Shown here: piece after piece, positions 1-6,271 of the stretch | Layout: the number at the start of each line of letters is the position of its first letter | Numbering within the stretch: the first letter of the stretch is position 1 | Notes under the pieces: generated by a model | Seen by the model: only the letters and a program-made list of their open reading frames with translations | Told to the model about the DNA's origin: nothing | Databases searched by the model: none | Source: an uncultured Clostridia bacterium | Lineage (GTDB): Bacteria; Bacillota; Clostridia; Oscillospirales; Acutalibacteraceae | Length of the DNA stretch: 8,611 nucleotides | Reading direction: 5' to 3' | Assembly (NCBI GenBank): GCA_946004305.1 | Contig: CAMFZJ010000057.1 | Location: 1 to 8,611 of the forward strand | Made by a program: the position numbers and the translations under genes

Positions 1-125
1 TTGTGTGACAAAGCACAACGTAAGCCTGCGTTAAAGGCACTTGAGTGGACAGCATGTGCTGTCAATTTGGGTGGTACCACAGGAGAATTGCTCTTGTCCC
101 ATTTTGGGGCAGGAGCTTTATTTTT
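1..125 (+). promoter_or_regulatory. T-box leader (3' portion) of alaS
   Basis: This is the downstream half of a tRNA-sensing T-box riboswitch; stem I and the specifier codon lie left of the window. Visible in order: a small possible hairpin (17-21 with 28-32), a perfect 6-bp hairpin with a 4-nt loop (GACAGC 48-53 / GCTGTC 58-63) in the position of stem III, then the T-box TTGGGTGGTACCACAGG (67-83), and a terminator hairpin (90-116) with a T-rich tail. The UGGU of the T-box (72-75) would pair with an ACCA tRNA 3' end, consistent with the A discriminator of tRNA-Ala, although many tRNAs share it. GGG 69-71 can pair with CCC 98-100 to make the antiterminator, which excludes the terminator. Family knowledge: uncharged tRNA-Ala should permit read-through into alaS. 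The amino-acid assignment comes from the downstream gene. Confidence 0.9.
90..125 (+). terminator. T-box regulated intrinsic terminator upstream of alaS
   Basis: An 11-bp stem containing G-U pairs (GCTCTTGTCCC 90-100 with GGGGCAGGAGC 106-116) closes a 5-nt ATTTT loop and is followed by TTTATTTTT (117-125). Its 5' arm overlaps the antiterminator-forming CCC, so the two folds are mutually exclusive, as expected for transcriptional T-box control. It ends about 30 nt before the alaS start codon. Confidence 0.88.
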
Positions 126-155
126 GATATAAATAATAATTTAGGAGAGATAATT

Positions 156-2783
156 ATGGAGTGGACAGGACTTAACGAACTCAGAGAAAAATTCTTGTCT
201 TTTATGGAGTCTAAGGGATGCTTGCGTTTGCCTTCATTCCCCCTAATCCCAAAGGATGATAAGAGCCTATTGCTTATTAACAGCGGTATGGCACCAATGA
301 AGAAATATTTTACAGGAGAAATTACTCCTCCCAGAAAGAGAGTTACAACCTGTCAGAAGTGTATCCGTACACCTGACATTGACGAGGTAGGCATTACAGA
401 CCGTCACGGCACATACTTTGAAATGCTGGGTAACTTTTCCTTTGGCGATTATTTCAAAAAAGAGGCAACAGCTTGGGCTTGGGAATTTTTTACAGAGGTA
501 CTTGAAATTCCTAAGGAAAAGCTTTACGTTTCCGTTTATCAGGAGGACGATGAAGCTTATGATATATGGACAAAGGAAGTGGGAGTAGAGGAGAGCCATA
601 TGGTTCGCCTTGGAAAAGCTGACAACTTTTGGGAGCACGGCAGCGGTCCTTGCGGTCCTTGTTCGGAGATTTACTATGACAGAGGACCTGACCATGGCTG
701 CGGCAAGCCTGACTGTAAGGTAGGCTGTGACTGCGACAGATATATGGAAGTATGGAACCTTGTATTTACCCAGTTTGACAATGACGGTAACAACAACTAT
801 ACTCCACTTGACCACCCTAATATTGATACAGGTATGGGACTTGAGCGTCTTGCTTGCGTAATGCAGGGTGTCGATAACCTTTTCCTTGTAGATACAGTTC
901 AGAACATTATGAAGCACATTTCAAGCATTGTAGGTGTTGAGTACGGAGAAAGTGAAAAGACAGATATTTCACTTCGTGTAATTACAGACCATATCCGCAG
1001 TACAACATTTATGATTTCTGACGGTGTAATGCCTTCTAATGAGGGCAGAGGTTATGTGCTTAGAAGACTTTTAAGACGTGCAGCACGTCACGGAAGACTG
1101 TTAAACTATAACGAGCCATTCCTTTACAAAATTTGTGATACAGTAATTAAGGAAAATATGTCTGCATATCCTGAGCTTGCAGAAAAGAAGGACTTTATTA
1201 CAAAGCTTATCAGAGTTGAAGAAGAAAACTTTTCCCGCACAATCGACCAGGGACTTTCGATGCTAAAAGATATTATTGAAAAGCGTGACATAGAAACCTT
1301 ATCCGGTGAAGACGCATTCAAGCTTAACGATACCTACGGATTCCCAATTGATTTAACAAAGGAAATTCTTGGCGAATCAGGAATTAAGGTTGATGTAAAG
1401 CGTTTTAAGGAGCTGTTAAAAGAGCAGAAAGACAGAAGCCGTAACGCAAGAAAAAATGCAGGTGCAGACGCTTGGATTTCAGATGCTACCGACCTTTCCG
1501 ATATTAAGCCAACAAGATTTGTAGGCTATGACGATTACACATCAGAGGGAATAGTAAAAGCCATTATTGTTGGCGGAGAAAGAGTTGAAATGGTAACAGA
1601 GGGACAGAGTGCTGTTATCGTAACCGAGCAGACGCCTTTCTATGCAGAGTCAGGCGGACAGGTTGGTGACACAGGTGTTATCAAAACCGAAAACTGCGTT
1701 ATGACTGTTGATAATACTACAAAAGACCACAACTCAGTTTATCTCCACGCTTGTACAATTGATAAAGGCGCAGTGTCCGTAGGTGATAAGGTTGAGCTTG
1801 AAATTGATGTTGAACGCAGACTAAGTATCAGACGTAACCATACTGCCGCCCATCTTTTACAGGCAGCTCTTCGTGAAATTCTCGGTACTCACGTTGAACA
1901 GGCAGGACAGCTTGTAACTGACAGCTATTTCCGTTTTGACTTTACCCACTTTGAAGCATTGACAGCAAAACAGCTTATTCAGGTGGAAGCCCTTGTAAAT
2001 AAAGTAATTCTTCAGGACATTCCTGTAGAAACAATTGAAATGCCAATAGAAGAGGCTAAGAAAATCGGCGCGATGGCTTTGTTTGGCGAGAAGTACGGTG
2101 ACATTGTAAGAGTTGTAAAAGCCGGAGACTTCTCAGTAGAGCTGTGTGGCGGTACACACGTTGAAAATTCATCAAAGCTTGGACTGTTCAAAATCCGTCA
2201 GGAAGGCTCTGTTGCTGCCGGTGTAAGACGTATTGAAGCTCTTACCGGTTGGGGCGTGCTTGAATATGCAAGCAAAATGATTGGCGTTATAGGGCTGGCT
2301 GCTGCCGAGCTTAAAATTTCCGACCCACGAGCATTAGCTGAGGGTGCTGCAAAAATTGCCGAGGACTTAAAGAATAAGGACAAAGAGATTTCTGCACTAA
2401 AGGATAAGCTTTCAGCTTCAAAGGTTAATGATATTGTTTCCGGCGGTGAAGATGTAAACGGTGTTAATGTTATTACAGCTGAGCTTAATGATGTGCAGGG
2501 CGACCAGCTTAGAAACATATGCGATATGTGTGTAAGCAAAAATTCAAAGGCTGTAGTTGTTCTCTGCGGTGTAAACGGAGCTAAGGGTACATTTGCCTGC
2601 TGTGTAGGTAAGGAGGCAAGAGAGCTTGGACTAAATGCCGGCAAGCTTGTTAAAGCAGTTGCACAGATAACAGGCGGTAACGGCGGAGGTAAGCCTGATA
2701 TGGCTATGGCAGGTGCTAAGGATATGTCAAAGGTTTCCGAAGCTCTTGCAACAGTAAAAACATTAGTTGCAGAAAGCCTGTAA
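156..2783 (+). CDS. alaS: Alanyl-tRNA synthetase
   Basis: Cytoplasmic class II synthetase that charges tRNA-Ala with alanine and hydrolyses mis-charged Ser/Gly-tRNA-Ala. The product is 875 residues, essentially the usual bacterial length. Residues about 1-240 are the catalytic domain, with the RHGTYFEMLGNFSFGDYF block near 83-100 and NIDTGMGLERLA near 222-233. A Cys cluster (C182, C187, C191, C193) sits in an insertion common in clostridial AlaRS. The editing domain carries HTAAH (H562, H566) and CGGTH (C664, H668), the expected metal-binding set. The C-terminal DHHA1 domain shows GGNGGGKPDMA from 840. The ATG at 156 is chosen because AGGAGAG (143-149) lies 6 nt upstream and the family N-terminus MEWTGLNELRE starts there. 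A longer in-frame reading from 45 would run through the T-box terminator. Regulated by the T-box leader. Complete, nothing missing. Confidence 0.98.
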   Translation: MEWTGLNELREKFLSFMESKGCLRLPSFPLIPKDDKSLLLINSGMAPMKKYFTGEITPPRKRVTTCQKCIRTPDIDEVGITDRHGTYFEMLGNFSFGDYFKKEATAWAWEFFTEVLEIPKEKLYVSVYQEDDEAYDIWTKEVGVEESHMVRLGKADNFWEHGSGPCGPCSEIYYDRGPDHGCGKPDCKVGCDCDRYMEVWNLVFTQFDNDGNNNYTPLDHPNIDTGMGLERLACVMQGVDNLFLVDTVQNIMKHISSIVGVEYGESEKTDISLRVITDHIRSTTFMISDGVMPSNEGRGYVLRRLLRRAARHGRLLNYNEPFLYKICDTVIKENMSAYPELAEKKDFITKLIRVEEENFSRTIDQGLSMLKDIIEKRDIETLSGEDAFKLNDTYGFPIDLTKEILGESGIKVDVKRFKELLKEQKDRSRNARKNAGADAWISDATDLSDIKPTRFVGYDDYTSEGIVKAIIVGGERVEMVTEGQSAVIVTEQTPFYAESGGQVGDTGVIKTENCVMTVDNTTKDHNSVYLHACTIDKGAVSVGDKVELEIDVERRLSIRRNHTAAHLLQAALREILGTHVEQAGQLVTDSYFRFDFTHFEALTAKQLIQVEALVNKVILQDIPVETIEMPIEEAKKIGAMALFGEKYGDIVRVVKAGDFSVELCGGTHVENSSKLGLFKIRQEGSVAAGVRRIEALTGWGVLEYASKMIGVIGLAAAELKISDPRALAEGAAKIAEDLKNKDKEISALKDKLSASKVNDIVSGGEDVNGVNVITAELNDVQGDQLRNICDMCVSKNSKAVVVLCGVNGAKGTFACCVGKEARELGLNAGKLVKAVAQITGGNGGGKPDMAMAGAKDMSKVSEALATVKTLVAESL

Positions 2784-2831
2784 GCCTAATCAATATTCTT
2801 ATATAGAATTAAACTATAATGTTATAAACAA

Positions 2832-2860
2832 CAAAGCGGTGATTTTAAGTCACCGCTTTG
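2832..2860. terminator. Bidirectional terminator between alaS and tmcAL
   Basis: A perfect 11-bp inverted repeat, CAAAGCGGTGA (2832-2842) and TCACCGCTTTG (2850-2860), with a 7-nt loop. It lies about 50 nt after the alaS stop and 12 nt after the convergent tmcAL stop. The downstream tract is T-rich rather than pure T on both strands (CTTATTATATTATTATTT on +, TTGTTTAT on -), so it probably serves both genes. Confidence 0.8.
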
Positions 2861-2872
2861 CTTATTATATTA

Positions 2873-4042
2873 TTATTTCTTAATAATACCATTTGTGAAA
2901 TCCTTGCCGCAAGGCTCAATATTATCAGTTGCCAAGCTGTAAATATCACTTGCAAGCAAATCAATATTGAAAATCTCTTTTCCTTTTTCGTTGAGATTTT
3001 TATAACCGTCTGCCACATTGGTAATCAAGGGCAGATTGCTCTTTGACTTAATTTCTTTCATTAATTCCTGACCTTTTTCGTTAAAAGCCAAAACCCTGAT
3101 ATACGGCACATCTTCCTTTGCCATATGACTTTTAATTCCCAACAATGCACAAATTATTATTCTTCTGAGCCGAGCAAGAGTGTATCTTTTTGTTTTAATC
3201 ATTGTCAGCAATTCTTCAAGTGAAGCTGATTTTCTTACAGCCTCATAAATACGGTTTTCCAGTCCCTCTGTAACGTCAGGCAGCTTTGCGAAATCATCAA
3301 CATTCATTGTTCTTAATTTAAACAAAATAGCCTTTTCCAAACTATAAATTGTGGCAGGACTTTTAAATACTTCAGGACTTACCTCTGGCATATATTTATA
3401 TACATCTTCATTGTTATGAAGTATCATTTTTCTTAAATTACTTCCGCTTGTAATATTTCCCCTGCATACATGCTCATGGTGACCTGTGCCTATTCTTTCT
3501 AAAATAAAAGGCTGTATGTCGGTACCCTCAAGCATTTTAATATATTCCACGGCAAGTACATTATTTGGCTTCGTAATAACCTGTGCAAGTGATTTGGAAT
3601 ATATAGTTTCAAAAGCCATTTCTACAGCCTGTGGATAATAATTTCCACGCCTCATATTTTTCTTAATTTCATTATTTAGCCTGGGATTTTTAAAAGCTTC
3701 TGCTGTTTTCAGCAATAAATCGGTATTGGTTTCTTCTGTACTGAAACAGAGCTTTTCTGTACAGCCTAAAGCCTTGGCAAGCTGAACTCCCCCTCTTGCA
3801 AAGCTTTCGGCACCGCTTGAAGCATAAACTGTAGGCAGTTCTATAACAAGGTCAGCACCGTTTTCAACAGCAATTTTTCCCCTGCTGAACTTGTCAATTA
3901 TGGCAACATCGCCTCTTTGTGTGAAATTTCCGCTCATAATAGCAACTACAGCATTATCACTATGAGCTTTTATGCAGCCAATTTGATGTTTATGACCGTT
4001 ATGAAAAGGGTTGTATTCACAGATTATTGCCGATGCTTTCAT
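2873..4042 (-). CDS. tmcAL: tRNA(Met) cytidine acetate ligase (TmcAL/YlbM)
   Basis: Cytoplasmic tRNA-modification enzyme. Members of this family (formerly YlbM, DUF795 nucleotidyltransferase-like) activate acetate with ATP to acetyl-adenylate and form N4-acetylcytidine at wobble position 34 of elongator tRNA-Met. The 389-residue product starts MKASAIICEYNPFHNGH, with the nucleotidyltransferase HxGH motif at H14-H17. MSGNFTQRGD follows at 36-45, ADLVIELP at 63-70, KPNNVLAVEYIKML at 158-171, and ITSGSNLR at 197-204 in the place of the family's SATxIR loop. It is slightly shorter than B. subtilis YlbM (about 415). The ATG has a strong ribosome binding site (GGAGGG, complement of 4046-4051) 3 nt upstream. 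Transcribed divergently from ackA and convergently with alaS. The acetate link to ackA is noted in the findings. Confidence 0.95.
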   Translation of the reverse strand: MKASAIICEYNPFHNGHKHQIGCIKAHSDNAVVAIMSGNFTQRGDVAIIDKFSRGKIAVENGADLVIELPTVYASSGAESFARGGVQLAKALGCTEKLCFSTEETNTDLLLKTAEAFKNPRLNNEIKKNMRRGNYYPQAVEMAFETIYSKSLAQVITKPNNVLAVEYIKMLEGTDIQPFILERIGTGHHEHVCRGNITSGSNLRKMILHNNEDVYKYMPEVSPEVFKSPATIYSLEKAILFKLRTMNVDDFAKLPDVTEGLENRIYEAVRKSASLEELLTMIKTKRYTLARLRRIIICALLGIKSHMAKEDVPYIRVLAFNEKGQELMKEIKSKSNLPLITNVADGYKNLNEKGKEIFNIDLLASDIYSLATDNIEPCGKDFTNGIIKK

Positions 4043-4080
4043 AAGCCCTCCCGTTTTTTGGCAGATTTCGTCAATTTTAC

Positions 4081-4109
4081 TTGAAAATTCCTGAGTTTTA
4101 GTTTATTAT
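4081..4109 (+). promoter_or_regulatory. ackA promoter (SigA-type)
   Basis: -35 TTGAAA (4081-4086), a 17-bp spacer, and -10 TATTAT (4104-4109), 5 of 6 consensus bases in each box. Predicted start near 4116, leaving a leader of about 40 nt before the ackA ATG. The -10 box directly abuts the minus-strand tmcAL -10 box (4110-4115). Confidence 0.72.
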
Positions 4110-4138
4110 ATTATAGTACACGTTTTTATTATAATCAA
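4110..4138 (-). promoter_or_regulatory. tmcAL promoter (SigA-type)
   Basis: Read on the minus strand: -35 TTGATT (4133-4138), a 17-bp spacer, and a perfect -10 TATAAT (4110-4115). Predicted start near 4103, giving a leader of about 60 nt. It interleaves with the ackA promoter on the other strand. Confidence 0.75.
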
Positions 4139-4156
4139 CATAGGGGGATTCAAAAA

Positions 4157-5359
4157 ATGAAAATATTAGTAATAAACGCAGGTAGCTCATCTCTTAAGTA
4201 TCAGTTAATTGATATGAATGGGGAAAAGGTGCTTGCAAAGGGCAACTGCGAAAGAATCGGTTCCGATGGTTCAGTAATCGGATATAAGGCAAAGGGACAG
4301 GAAATCAAAAAGGAAGTTCCAATGCCTGACCATACAATAGCATTTTTGCAGGTTAAGGATATGCTTTTGGATTCTGAGTGTGGCGTAATCAAAGATTTAT
4401 CAGAGGTTTCTGCAATCGGCCACAGAGTAGTACAGGGCGGCTCAGTATTCAGCGAATCCTGTCTTGTAAACAAAGATGTAATTGAAAAAATCAGAGAGCT
4501 TTCACCGCTTGCACCTCTCCATAACCCTGCAAATATTCAGGGTATTGAGGCTTGCACACAGGTGTTCGGTGAGAGTGTGCCTCAGGTAGTAGTATTTGAT
4601 ACTTCTTTCCATAGCACTATGCCACCAAAGGCATATATGTATGCAATTCCATATGAGTATTACGAGAAATACGGAGTACGCCGTTATGGCTTCCACGGAA
4701 CATCTCACCGTTTTGTAAGTGGAGAAATGGCAAAAAGAATGGGCAAGGATATAAAGGATTTAAAGATTATCACTTGTCATATCGGTAACGGTTCTTCAAT
4801 TACAGCTATTGACGGCGGTAAGGTAATTGATACAACAATGGGCCTTACACCGCTTGACGGCTTTATGATGGGTACTCGTACCGGCTCTCTTGATCCCTCT
4901 GTAGTAACCTTTATCGAAGAAAAAGAACACCTTTCTGCTCAGGAAATTGACCATATTCTAAATAAAAAGTCAGGACTTTTGGGTGTGTCCGGTGTTTCCG
5001 GTGATGACCGTGACGTAACAGACGCTGAGAATAAAGGTAACCCCCGTGCTAAGCTTGCTCACGATATGCTTTACTATCAGATTGCTAAGTATATAGGCTC
5101 CTTCTATATAGCACTTGGAGGCTGTGACGCTATTGTATTTACAGCAGGTCTTGGTGAAAATCAGCCAAAGCTCAGAGCAGGCGTTTGTAATTATCTTGGA
5201 TGTATCGGTGTTGAAATGGATACCGAAGCAAACGACAATGCAATTCATGGCAATCAGGGTAAGCTCTCAACAGATAATTCAAAAATCAGAGTAGAGCTTA
5301 TTGCTACTAACGAAGAGCTTGTCATAGCAAGAGATACAAAGGCTATTGTTGAAGCTTAA
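4157..5359 (+). CDS. ackA: Acetate kinase
   Basis: Cytoplasmic enzyme that interconverts acetyl phosphate + ADP and acetate + ATP, the ATP-yielding last step of acetate fermentation (ASKHA fold). The 400-residue product is full length. Conserved positions match the well-studied archaeal enzyme: N7 in VINAGSSSLKYQL, R90 in GHRVVQGG, D148 in FDTSFHSTMP, H180 in RRYGFHGTSHRFV, H208 in HIGNGSS, R241 in MGTRTGSLDP, and E386 in ATNEELVIARDT. GLGENQP near 331-337 is the usual nucleotide-site loop. The ribosome binding site AGGGGGA (4142-4148) is 8 nt upstream of the ATG. Its usual partner, phosphotransacetylase (pta), is not adjacent here, so the gene appears to be transcribed alone, from its own promoter to the hairpin at 5383. 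Confidence 0.98.
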   Translation: MKILVINAGSSSLKYQLIDMNGEKVLAKGNCERIGSDGSVIGYKAKGQEIKKEVPMPDHTIAFLQVKDMLLDSECGVIKDLSEVSAIGHRVVQGGSVFSESCLVNKDVIEKIRELSPLAPLHNPANIQGIEACTQVFGESVPQVVVFDTSFHSTMPPKAYMYAIPYEYYEKYGVRRYGFHGTSHRFVSGEMAKRMGKDIKDLKIITCHIGNGSSITAIDGGKVIDTTMGLTPLDGFMMGTRTGSLDPSVVTFIEEKEHLSAQEIDHILNKKSGLLGVSGVSGDDRDVTDAENKGNPRAKLAHDMLYYQIAKYIGSFYIALGGCDAIVFTAGLGENQPKLRAGVCNYLGCIGVEMDTEANDNAIHGNQGKLSTDNSKIRVELIATNEELVIARDTKAIVEA

Positions 5360-5382
5360 GCTTATATATTTCAAATTATGTT

Positions 5383-5422
5383 CCCCATTTATCAGATATC
5401 TTTGGTAAATGGGGTAAATTTT
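5383..5422 (+). terminator. ackA terminator
   Basis: An 11-bp stem, CCCCATTTATC (5383-5393) with GGTAAATGGGG (5404-5414; one T-G pair), closes a 10-nt loop and is followed by TAAATTTTAT. It begins 24 nt after the ackA stop. The tail is T-rich but interrupted. The other strand has no T-tract here, so it is read as a plus-strand terminator. Confidence 0.7.
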
Positions 5423-5434
5423 ATCTGTAATGTA

Positions 5435-5476
5435 AAAACAGCTTGAAATCCCTATGCTAAGATTTCAAGCTGTTTT
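5435..5476. terminator. Bidirectional terminator between ackA and the lgt cluster
   Basis: A perfect 16-bp inverted repeat: AAAACAGCTTGAAATC (5435-5450) and GATTTCAAGCTGTTTT (5461-5476), with a 10-nt loop. On the minus strand the hairpin is followed by a run of five Ts and lies 28 nt after the DUF378 stop, so it is the likely end of the minus-strand unit. On the plus strand it ends in TTTT and backs up the ackA hairpin. Confidence 0.88.
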
Positions 5477-5504
5477 AATTCAAATTTAGAATAAATAAAG
5501 TGTA

Positions 5505-5729
5505 TTACGCATGACTGTTAATTGACGTGTCATCTTCAATTTCATTATCTCTGAAAAGTAATGAAATACACCAGATAGCAGCAAGACCAACAAGAATATA
5601 AATAATTCTGCTGACAATTCCTGTTTGACCACCGCATATAAAAGCAACTAAGTCAAACTGAAAAATACCAATACTGCCCCAGTTAAGACCACCGATAATA
5701 GCAAGGGTCAATGCAATTTTGTCTAACAT
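5505..5729 (-). CDS. DUF378 family small membrane protein (YuzA-like)
   Basis: A 74-residue membrane protein of unknown function. Two hydrophobic segments are clear: residues about 5-32, containing the family-typical IIGGLNWGSIG and the following FDLVAFI, and about 38-58 (IVSRIIYILVGLAAIWCISL). The C-terminal tail is short and acidic (DNEIEDD). The GGLNWG motif and the two-helix layout are those of DUF378 proteins such as B. subtilis YuzA. The ATG at 5729 is chosen over an upstream TTG in the same frame (5789): a near-perfect AAAGGAGG (complement of 5737-5744) lies 7 nt before it, and MLDKIALTLAIIGGLNWG is the normal family start. It is last in the minus-strand cluster, 67 nt after the zinc-ribbon gene and just before a strong terminator. 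No function is claimed. Confidence 0.88.
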   Translation of the reverse strand: MLDKIALTLAIIGGLNWGSIGIFQFDLVAFICGGQTGIVSRIIYILVGLAAIWCISLLFRDNEIEDDTSINSHA

Positions 5730-5796
5730 ATTAAAGCCTCCTTTAATCAATGTTAGTATTGACCCTTTTGAGAGCTTTATACATTGCAAAACAAAT

Positions 5797-6177
5797 TCAT
5801 ATGAAAAATATAAAATCAGTAATCGTAAGCGCTATTCCCAAGATAAAAAGTATAACACCCAAAATTTTACAAATATTGGTGGCTTTTTTTAGTTTGAACT
5901 TTGAAATCATATTTTCAGTAGGGAAGGGAAAAAGAAAAACAGTAATACCCAAAATATCCAAAGCAAAAGCAATCATAGTAATTCCTATAACATTTACAAG
6001 AGAAAACATCAAAAGCCCAATAGGAATTGCAAAAACACAAACGCTGTTAATTACAGAAAACAGCTTAGTGTATTTCTCCTGATAATCGTAGAATTTTATA
6101 GTGTTTCTCTGGCAATCCTCACAGCAATATTGCTCCATATAAGATATTTCTTTACCGCAGTAATCACATTTTTTCAT
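5797..6177 (-). CDS. Zinc-ribbon-like small membrane protein, unknown function
   Basis: I do not recognise a named family. The 126-residue product begins MKKCDYCGKEISYMEQYCC, a CxxC pair (C4, C7) followed by a second cysteine group (C18, C19, C22), a treble-clef/zinc-ribbon-like pattern probably on the cytoplasmic side. A polar stretch (QRNTIKFYDYQEKYTK) leads into about three hydrophobic helices (about 39-57, 60-82 and 101-124, ending DFIFFI). The ATG at 6177 is preferred over an in-frame TTG at 6213 because the cysteine motif starts immediately and other small membrane proteins with N-terminal zinc ribbons start this way; the ribosome binding site (CAGG, about 8 nt upstream) is weak. It lies 94 nt after lgt and 67 nt before the DUF378 gene, all on the minus strand, so co-transcription is likely but not shown. 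Confidence 0.78.
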   Translation of the reverse strand: MKKCDYCGKEISYMEQYCCEDCQRNTIKFYDYQEKYTKLFSVINSVCVFAIPIGLLMFSLVNVIGITMIAFALDILGITVFLFPFPTENMISKFKLKKATNICKILGVILFILGIALTITDFIFFI

Positions 6178-6271
6178 AATATATACCTGACAATTATTTG
6201 TCTGTCCTTTCAAAATATACTAGTAAATAATAACACTTTAGCAACAGAGCATTTTTCTTTATTAGAAAAAA

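Noticed and set aside
45..155. N-terminal extension of alaS to an ATG at 45
   Set aside because: It translates through the T-box and terminator hairpin, lacks a ribosome binding site, and adds 37 residues not found in AlaRS. The ATG at 156 has AGGAGAG 6 nt upstream and the family N-terminus.
267..917. Long minus-strand open frame (216 codons) inside alaS
   Set aside because: It is a shadow of the strongly conserved alaS catalytic domain, with no ribosome binding site or recognisable motifs. The same holds for 1124-1321 and 2198-2644 on the minus strand.
5383..5476. Two adjacent inverted repeats considered as a CRISPR-like or mobile-element remnant
   Set aside because: The two hairpins have unrelated sequences and sit between convergent genes with T-rich tails, so they are ordinary terminators. 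No repeat-spacer array or transposase is present.
5730..5789. TTG-started 94-residue version of the DUF378 protein
   Set aside because: The added residues include the perfect ribosome binding site of the ATG at 5729 and do not resemble the family.
5796..5805. Perfect 10-bp palindrome TTCATATGAA at the stop of the zinc-ribbon gene
   Set aside because: Short AT-rich palindromes are expected by chance, and this one overlaps coding sequence and the stop codon with no associated promoter.
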